DNA from: Denitrobaculum sp965225735 | GTDB taxonomy: Bacteria > Pseudomonadota > Alphaproteobacteria > Kiloniellales > Kiloniellaceae | Direction of reading: 5' to 3' | DNA: 64,000 bases | Assembly: GCA_965225735.1 (NCBI GenBank) | Contig: CBDDBN010000004.1 | Span: forward strand, 1 to 64,000 | Shown: positions 59,957-64,000 of the stretch, one piece after another | Numbering within the stretch: position 1 is the first letter of the stretch | Layout of the letters: every line of letters starts with the position of its first letter | The notes under the pieces: generated by a model | What the model was told of the DNA's origin: nothing | The model's database searches: none | Seen by the model: only the letters and a program-made list of their open reading frames with translations | Made by a program: the position numbers and the translations under genes

Positions 59957-60682
59957 ATGAGCGAAAAACTTGCGATCGTCACCGGCGTCGGTCCGGGCCT
60001 GGGCGCGGCCCTTTGCAGGCGCCTGCACCGGGCAGGCTATCGCGTGGCCGGGCTCGCGCGCTCGGAGGCCTTTGGACGTGAGCTCGAAGCTGAGCTGGGC
60101 ACAACACCCCCAGGCGAAGGCTCGGCCGCTTTCCGGCACTTCTGTTGCGATCTGGCGGAGCCGACCGCCGTCCGGGAGACCATCGGCGATATCGAAAACC
60201 TCTGGGGCCCGCCAAGTGTCCTGATCCACAATGCCAGCCAGATCCTGATCAAGCCTTTCGTCGAGATCACGGCCAAGGAGTTCGAGTCCGTTTGGCGGGT
60301 CACCTGCCTGGGCGGCATGACCGCGGCCAAGGCGGTGGTGCCCTCCATGAAAGATAACGGCGGCGGGACGATTCTCTTTACCGGCGCTACGGCGGCGCTG
60401 CGGGGCGGCGCTAAGTTTGCGGCCTTTGCCTCGGCCAAGTTCGCCCTGCGCGGGCTGGCCCAGGCCCTGGCCCGCGAGCACGGCGCCGACGGCATTCACG
60501 TCGCCCATGTGGTGGTCGACGGACTGATCTGGAGCGAGCAGACCGTGGAACGCTTCAATCCGGCGCGCGAAGCCTGCTTAGAGCCGGACGCCATCGCCGA
60601 AAGTTACCTCCAACTGATCCAGCAGGACCGTTCGGCCTGGTCGCAGGAGCTCGATCTGCGGCCTTTCTCCGAAAAATTCTGA
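59957..60682 (+). CDS. Short-chain dehydrogenase/reductase-like protein with Phe at the catalytic Tyr
   Basis: 241 residues. Nucleotide loop VTGVGPGLGAAL; HNAS motif; region FAAFASAKFALRG. The catalytic YxxxK becomes F157-x3-K161, so the proton-donating tyrosine is missing. Proteins with this FASAK pattern occur in several bacteria, as far as I recall, so it is likely a subgroup trait. Reaction unknown. The start follows GCGAGGAA. Confidence 0.85.
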   Translation: MSEKLAIVTGVGPGLGAALCRRLHRAGYRVAGLARSEAFGRELEAELGTTPPGEGSAAFRHFCCDLAEPTAVRETIGDIENLWGPPSVLIHNASQILIKPFVEITAKEFESVWRVTCLGGMTAAKAVVPSMKDNGGGTILFTGATAALRGGAKFAAFASAKFALRGLAQALAREHGADGIHVAHVVVDGLIWSEQTVERFNPAREACLEPDAIAESYLQLIQQDRSAWSQELDLRPFSEKF

Positions 60683-60771
60683 CGCGGCGGCACACAACCG
60701 TTATATAGAGAGAGTCCGGATCACATTTGGACATAATCAAATACACTAACCTGGACTGATCGAAACCCGGC

Positions 60772-61341
60772 ATGGCTGAAACAGCAACTCTGATTCTCGA
60801 TACCGCCGAAGAGCTGATACAAGCAAACGGCTTCCACGCATTCAGCTTTCAGGACGTGGCTGACCGCGTCGGCATCAAGAAAGCCAGCATTTACTATCAC
60901 TTCCCGGCCAAAGCGGCCTTGGGCGAAGCGATTATCGAACGTTACCGCAACGGTATGCTGGAGGCGATGCGCGACCTCGACAGCAAGGGCGACGTCGATT
61001 ACTGGAAAGCGCTGGACAGTTACCTGAAACCGATTCTCGAGCTCGCACGCAATCCGGTTCACGCCTGCCTTTGCGGCATTCTCAGTGGCGAGTACCCTGG
61101 CCTGCCGCAGGAAATGCAGACGCAGATCGAACTCTTCTTCGAGGAGCAGCTGGCCTGGTTGACCCAATTGCTGAAGAAAGGCCGTAAGGCTGGCGCTTTC
61201 CAGTTCGAAGGTAGTCCGGCGCGCATGGCCAAGCTGTCCTTCAGCGCAATCGAGGGCGCCATGCTGATGAAGCGCATCACGGATGACGATAAGCAGGTCA
61301 AGCAGGTTGCGGATACACTCAAGGCACTGTTGAAGGCTTAG
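60772..61341 (+). CDS. TetR-family transcriptional regulator
   Basis: 189 residues. Helix-turn-helix AFSFQDVADRVGIKKASIYYHFPAK (part: DRVGIKKASIYYHFPAK) near residues 25-50; ligand domain after it with two cysteines (HACLCGILSGEY). Followed after 3 bp by a GNAT gene, so co-transcribed. Also preceded within 90 bp by the SDR gene, a possible target. Confidence 0.9.
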   Translation: MAETATLILDTAEELIQANGFHAFSFQDVADRVGIKKASIYYHFPAKAALGEAIIERYRNGMLEAMRDLDSKGDVDYWKALDSYLKPILELARNPVHACLCGILSGEYPGLPQEMQTQIELFFEEQLAWLTQLLKKGRKAGAFQFEGSPARMAKLSFSAIEGAMLMKRITDDDKQVKQVADTLKALLKA

Positions 61342-61344
61342 TCT

Positions 61345-61806
61345 GTGTCGGATGCTGTCGTCGTCCGGCAGGCCTCGGAAGAGGATCTAACGGCGGTCCT
61401 TCGACTTTACGCGCAGCCGGACATCGACGACGGCGAAGTGCTCGACCTGGAGGCCGCGAAGGCTTTCCTGTCGCGCTTTGCCGCCTATCCGAACTACAAG
61501 ATGTACGTGGCCTTACTGCCGGAAGGAAGAATAGCCGGCTCCTTCGCCCTGCTGATCATGGACAACCTCGGCCACCTGGGGGCGCCCTCCGCCGTGATGG
61601 AGGACGTCGTCGTGGATCCGACCCTGCACAGGCAGGGGGTGGGAAAGGCCATGGTCGCCGCCGCAATGAGACATGCGCGCGAGCAAGGCTGTTACAAACT
61701 GATGCTGTCAGCCAATCTGAAACGCGACGCCGCGCACAAGTTTTATGAGTCGGTTGGCTTCGAACGGCACGGCTACAGTTTTTTGATGCCCTTGGGGGAC
61801 GATTAG
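61345..61806 (+). CDS. GNAT-family N-acetyltransferase
   Basis: 153 residues. Acetyl-CoA-binding motif VVDPTLHRQGVGKAMV; C-terminal YKLMLSANLKRDAAHKFYES (part) and GFERHGYSFLM. The start is GTG, three bases after the TetR stop. Substrate unknown. Confidence 0.9.
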   Translation: MSDAVVVRQASEEDLTAVLRLYAQPDIDDGEVLDLEAAKAFLSRFAAYPNYKMYVALLPEGRIAGSFALLIMDNLGHLGAPSAVMEDVVVDPTLHRQGVGKAMVAAAMRHAREQGCYKLMLSANLKRDAAHKFYESVGFERHGYSFLMPLGDD

Positions 61807-61927
61807 TTCTCCGCCGGAACTCCAGCATCTGAAGTTACTCCAAAGACCTTAGTATTTTGCCGCTACCCGATCGGCATAGGCTTCGCTCGTAAACACCCGT
61901 TCAACGGAATCGACGAAGGGATCCATC

Positions 61928-62629
61928 ATGCTGAAGATCAGGGCAGGGCTAAAGCCGCTTAAAGACCCGCGAAAGAGCTTTGCAAACACAGCCTGCTTTG
62001 CGCCTCTGCTTTTCGCTGCGGCCTGCATGCACCCGCAAGCACAGCAGGAAACCTTCACCTATCGCAGTCACGTTGAGCATATGGCGGGAGAAACGCAGCC
62101 AGCGCGGCCGATCGAAGGCACCGAAGCGATGCTGAAAACCGCCGGCTGGGGCGCAGCCATGACGATGCAGACGGCGGAGCTGCCGCCGGGGCATGTGGTG
62201 ACCGCCTGGTGGGTGGTTATCACCAAACCTGAAGCCTGCAGCGCGACGCCCTGTTCGCCGGGCGACGTTATCGGTGAGGCCGAAAAGGTGGGCACGCAGA
62301 TTACTTATGCTGATGGTGTGGTGGTCGATCCCGACGGTAAGGCGGATTTCCGCTCCATTCTACCGGCCGGCCCGGTCACTCAAGGCTGGTATCCGGCGCC
62401 TTTCGACAACCCGACCTCCGCGGAAATCCATCTGGTGCTCAACGATCACGGGCCGCTGCTGACCGAACTGGCCCCTTCCATGCTGACGAGCTACCGGGGC
62501 GGCTGTTCCGACGAAAGCCTGCCACCTCCCTTCCCCGCGAGCGCCAAGTCCGATGGCACGCCCGGCCCGAACGGCTGCCGTCTCATCCAGGACGCGATTT
62601 TCGTTCAGAACGCAGCAGGCGCGTCCTAA
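61928..62629 (+). CDS. Predicted lipoprotein, hypothetical
   Basis: 233 residues. N-terminal hydrophobic segment with lipobox-like FAAAC. The body has HVVTAWWVVITKPEAC, PCSPGDVIGEAEKV, DPDGKADFRSILPAGP and AEIHLVLNDHGPLL, beta-rich, with five or six cysteines in the mature part that could pair. The family is not one I can name. It is a single-gene unit. Confidence 0.65.
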   Translation: MLKIRAGLKPLKDPRKSFANTACFAPLLFAAACMHPQAQQETFTYRSHVEHMAGETQPARPIEGTEAMLKTAGWGAAMTMQTAELPPGHVVTAWWVVITKPEACSATPCSPGDVIGEAEKVGTQITYADGVVVDPDGKADFRSILPAGPVTQGWYPAPFDNPTSAEIHLVLNDHGPLLTELAPSMLTSYRGGCSDESLPPPFPASAKSDGTPGPNGCRLIQDAIFVQNAAGAS

Positions 62630-62722
62630 CAAATTCCTCAGGCGCCCATACCGTCTACGGCAATCGACAAGAGAGAGGATAAAAGAGCTTTCAAAACCAC
62701 CGTAAGTTGATAGGCTTCCGGA

Positions 62723-64000
62723 ATGGCGCGGCGTCCCCGATATCTGCAAGTTAGAGATCCAGTCCCCAAAACTTTGGAAAGGCATATGCTGGATCTGGGT
62801 TTTATGAACAGCCGCAGCTATTTCGACTGGTGCTGGGCCAATGGGTTCGACGGAACGCTCGATAAGTCGCGGAGCGATCTTCAAGAGGAACGCGACGCCT
62901 TTGAAGTGCTGGCGAAAGAGCGCGAGAAGCAGACCCGCCTGCACAAACATCCTAAGGCCTTTCTTGAAGCCGTCTGCCTCGGCAAGCTGACGTCGGACGA
63001 GATCGATCGCCCGAATTTCAAACGGACCGCGGTGGAGATCGAAGCAAGCAATGAGTCGTCGGAGATGCGTCAGTCGCTTCTTCAGATGCTGCTTGCGCTC
63101 ACGAAGCTCGATGACATGGCCTTTCATTCGGTTGCCGGCCAAGAGGAAACCCCATTCATCTGCGGCCTGATCAAATTGCATGACCGCAAGGCGCTTTGGC
63201 TGCGGCCGCTGGAAGACTGGAAGCCCAAAAGCAAGAACCGAGAACGGCGTTTCGGCGAACTGACCCATCATCTCTTCGACAAATACGGCGACGTTCCGCG
63301 CTTTATGGAAGGCGTGTGGCTGCGCAGCGACCGGCCGAGCTGGCGTTACCGAGACTGGTATGTCCACCTGGGTCGCGGCCACAATCTCAGGACGGCGAAG
63401 TCGCCTGTCCCACTAACGAAAAAGATGGCGCATAACTTCTTGCGCGCGCCTAACAACTACAGCGTCGAGCAGGCAATCCGTTGGGGCCAGATGAAGGCCC
63501 TGGGCGCGGATGAAAACGCCATTCACGCGACTGTCGCCACACGCTTGGCCCGCTCCTTCGAAAACGAAGAGTTCTGGTTCACGGTCCTACGCTTCATCGC
63601 CGAAAATCCCATGCTGGATCCACGGCAGATCGGCCCGGTGATCGACTACCTTCAGAATCAACGCTTCGAGCCGCTGGAGGTCGAGGTTGCGCCCGGGCAG
63701 TGGCGCCAGGAGCCGCCCCCGCAACCCGGTCTCTCAATGAATGGCCGAACAGTCGACACGCTGATGCGACAGGTCATGGAATGGCACGACAGCCTCGGAC
63801 GCTTGAGTCACCTCTCGGGCGATCTCTACGCTAAGGCCGAATTCGATGGGATCGCCGTCGAGCGGAAAGCGGGCAACAAGACGCTGCACTGGGCCATCCG
63901 GCAGCTCCGCAGCGCCAAGGACCTGCAGTTCGAAGGCGAGGAATTGCGGCACTGCGTGGCCAGCTATCACTGGTCCTGCGCACGCGGGGACTGCACGATC
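62723..64000 (+). CDS. PcfJ-domain protein, 3' end missing
   Basis: The frame is open from ATG 62723 to the window edge, 426 codons without a stop. The last residues, EELRHCVASYHWSCARGDCT, match the conserved core of PcfJ-like proteins (LRHCVxSY...C). Upstream parts: RRPRYLQVRDPVP, YFDWCWANGFDG, LTHHLFDKYGDVP, AIRWGQMKALGADEN. PcfJ was first seen on conjugative plasmids, but chromosomal copies are common; the function is unknown. It stands 93 bp after the lipoprotein stop. Confidence 0.75.
   Translation, partial: MARRPRYLQVRDPVPKTLERHMLDLGFMNSRSYFDWCWANGFDGTLDKSRSDLQEERDAFEVLAKEREKQTRLHKHPKAFLEAVCLGKLTSDEIDRPNFKRTAVEIEASNESSEMRQSLLQMLLALTKLDDMAFHSVAGQEETPFICGLIKLHDRKALWLRPLEDWKPKSKNRERRFGELTHHLFDKYGDVPRFMEGVWLRSDRPSWRYRDWYVHLGRGHNLRTAKSPVPLTKKMAHNFLRAPNNYSVEQAIRWGQMKALGADENAIHATVATRLARSFENEEFWFTVLRFIAENPMLDPRQIGPVIDYLQNQRFEPLEVEVAPGQWRQEPPPQPGLSMNGRTVDTLMRQVMEWHDSLGRLSHLSGDLYAKAEFDGIAVERKAGNKTLHWAIRQLRSAKDLQFEGEELRHCVASYHWSCARGDCTI

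Noticed and set aside
1..64000. tRNA, rRNA, CRISPR, insertion sequence or prophage
   Set aside because: I looked for tRNA-like CCA/T-loop patterns, regular spaced repeats, transposase or integrase motifs and found none.

Overview
The window is about 64 kb of moderately GC-rich DNA with dense, short-spaced operons, frequent ATGA start/stop overlaps and GTG/TTG starts. Gene content points to a free-living alphaproteobacterium, possibly of the Rhodospirillales/Kiloniellales type: FtrA and CdhR regulators, a fused carnitine dehydrogenase/thioesterase, a XylX/XylD-type sugar-acid pathway and an ECF sigma factor paired with a cupin anti-sigma factor. This placement is inference; there is no rRNA or other marker gene here. 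I saw no tRNA, rRNA, CRISPR array, insertion sequence or prophage.

Layout. 1-6397: a CUT1 sugar ABC importer (binding protein cut by the window edge, two permeases, ATPase) with a GH63-type glycoside hydrolase inside the operon. 6394-10507: FAH-family dehydratase, SMP-30 lactonase and IlvD/Edd sugar-acid dehydratase, a non-phosphorylative (Weimberg-like) sugar route. 10604-14148: a TMADH-type flavoprotein and a DUF1835 protein. 14282-19641: a chemoreceptor with a duplicated sensor module, an orphan amino-acid-type binding protein and a divergent IclR regulator. 19653-22201: ECF sigma/anti-sigma pair with cytochrome c and a ferritin-like lipoprotein. 22419-28148: carnitine and betaine catabolism (LysR, Rieske oxygenase, carnitine dehydrogenase-thioesterase, dehydrocarnitine cleavage enzyme, CdhR). 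28165-38633: assorted housekeeping genes, including a DEAD-box helicase next to a cold-shock protein and FtrA with a rhodanese. 38645-44128: a surface-glycan cluster. 44600-48619: YgaP-like rhodanese, nickel/cobalt transporter, LysR and hydrolase.

49232-57024 is the most distinctive region. Seven predicted PEP-CTERM proteins and one internally deleted relative fall into three paralogous families plus a singleton. They are interrupted by a LysR gene and two RidA-like genes that lack the catalytic arginine. Five transcription units in the array share a bipartite upstream element: a 40-nt block that aligns without gaps, then 45-49 nt later an ACGAAC box (ACCAAC in one copy). I read this as a dedicated PEP-CTERM regulon. 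The exosortase it needs is not in the window.

57238-64000: a secreted tandem-LCCL protein, a pesticin-type muramidase, MAPEG, SDR, TetR and GNAT genes, a lipoprotein, and a PcfJ-type protein cut by the right edge.
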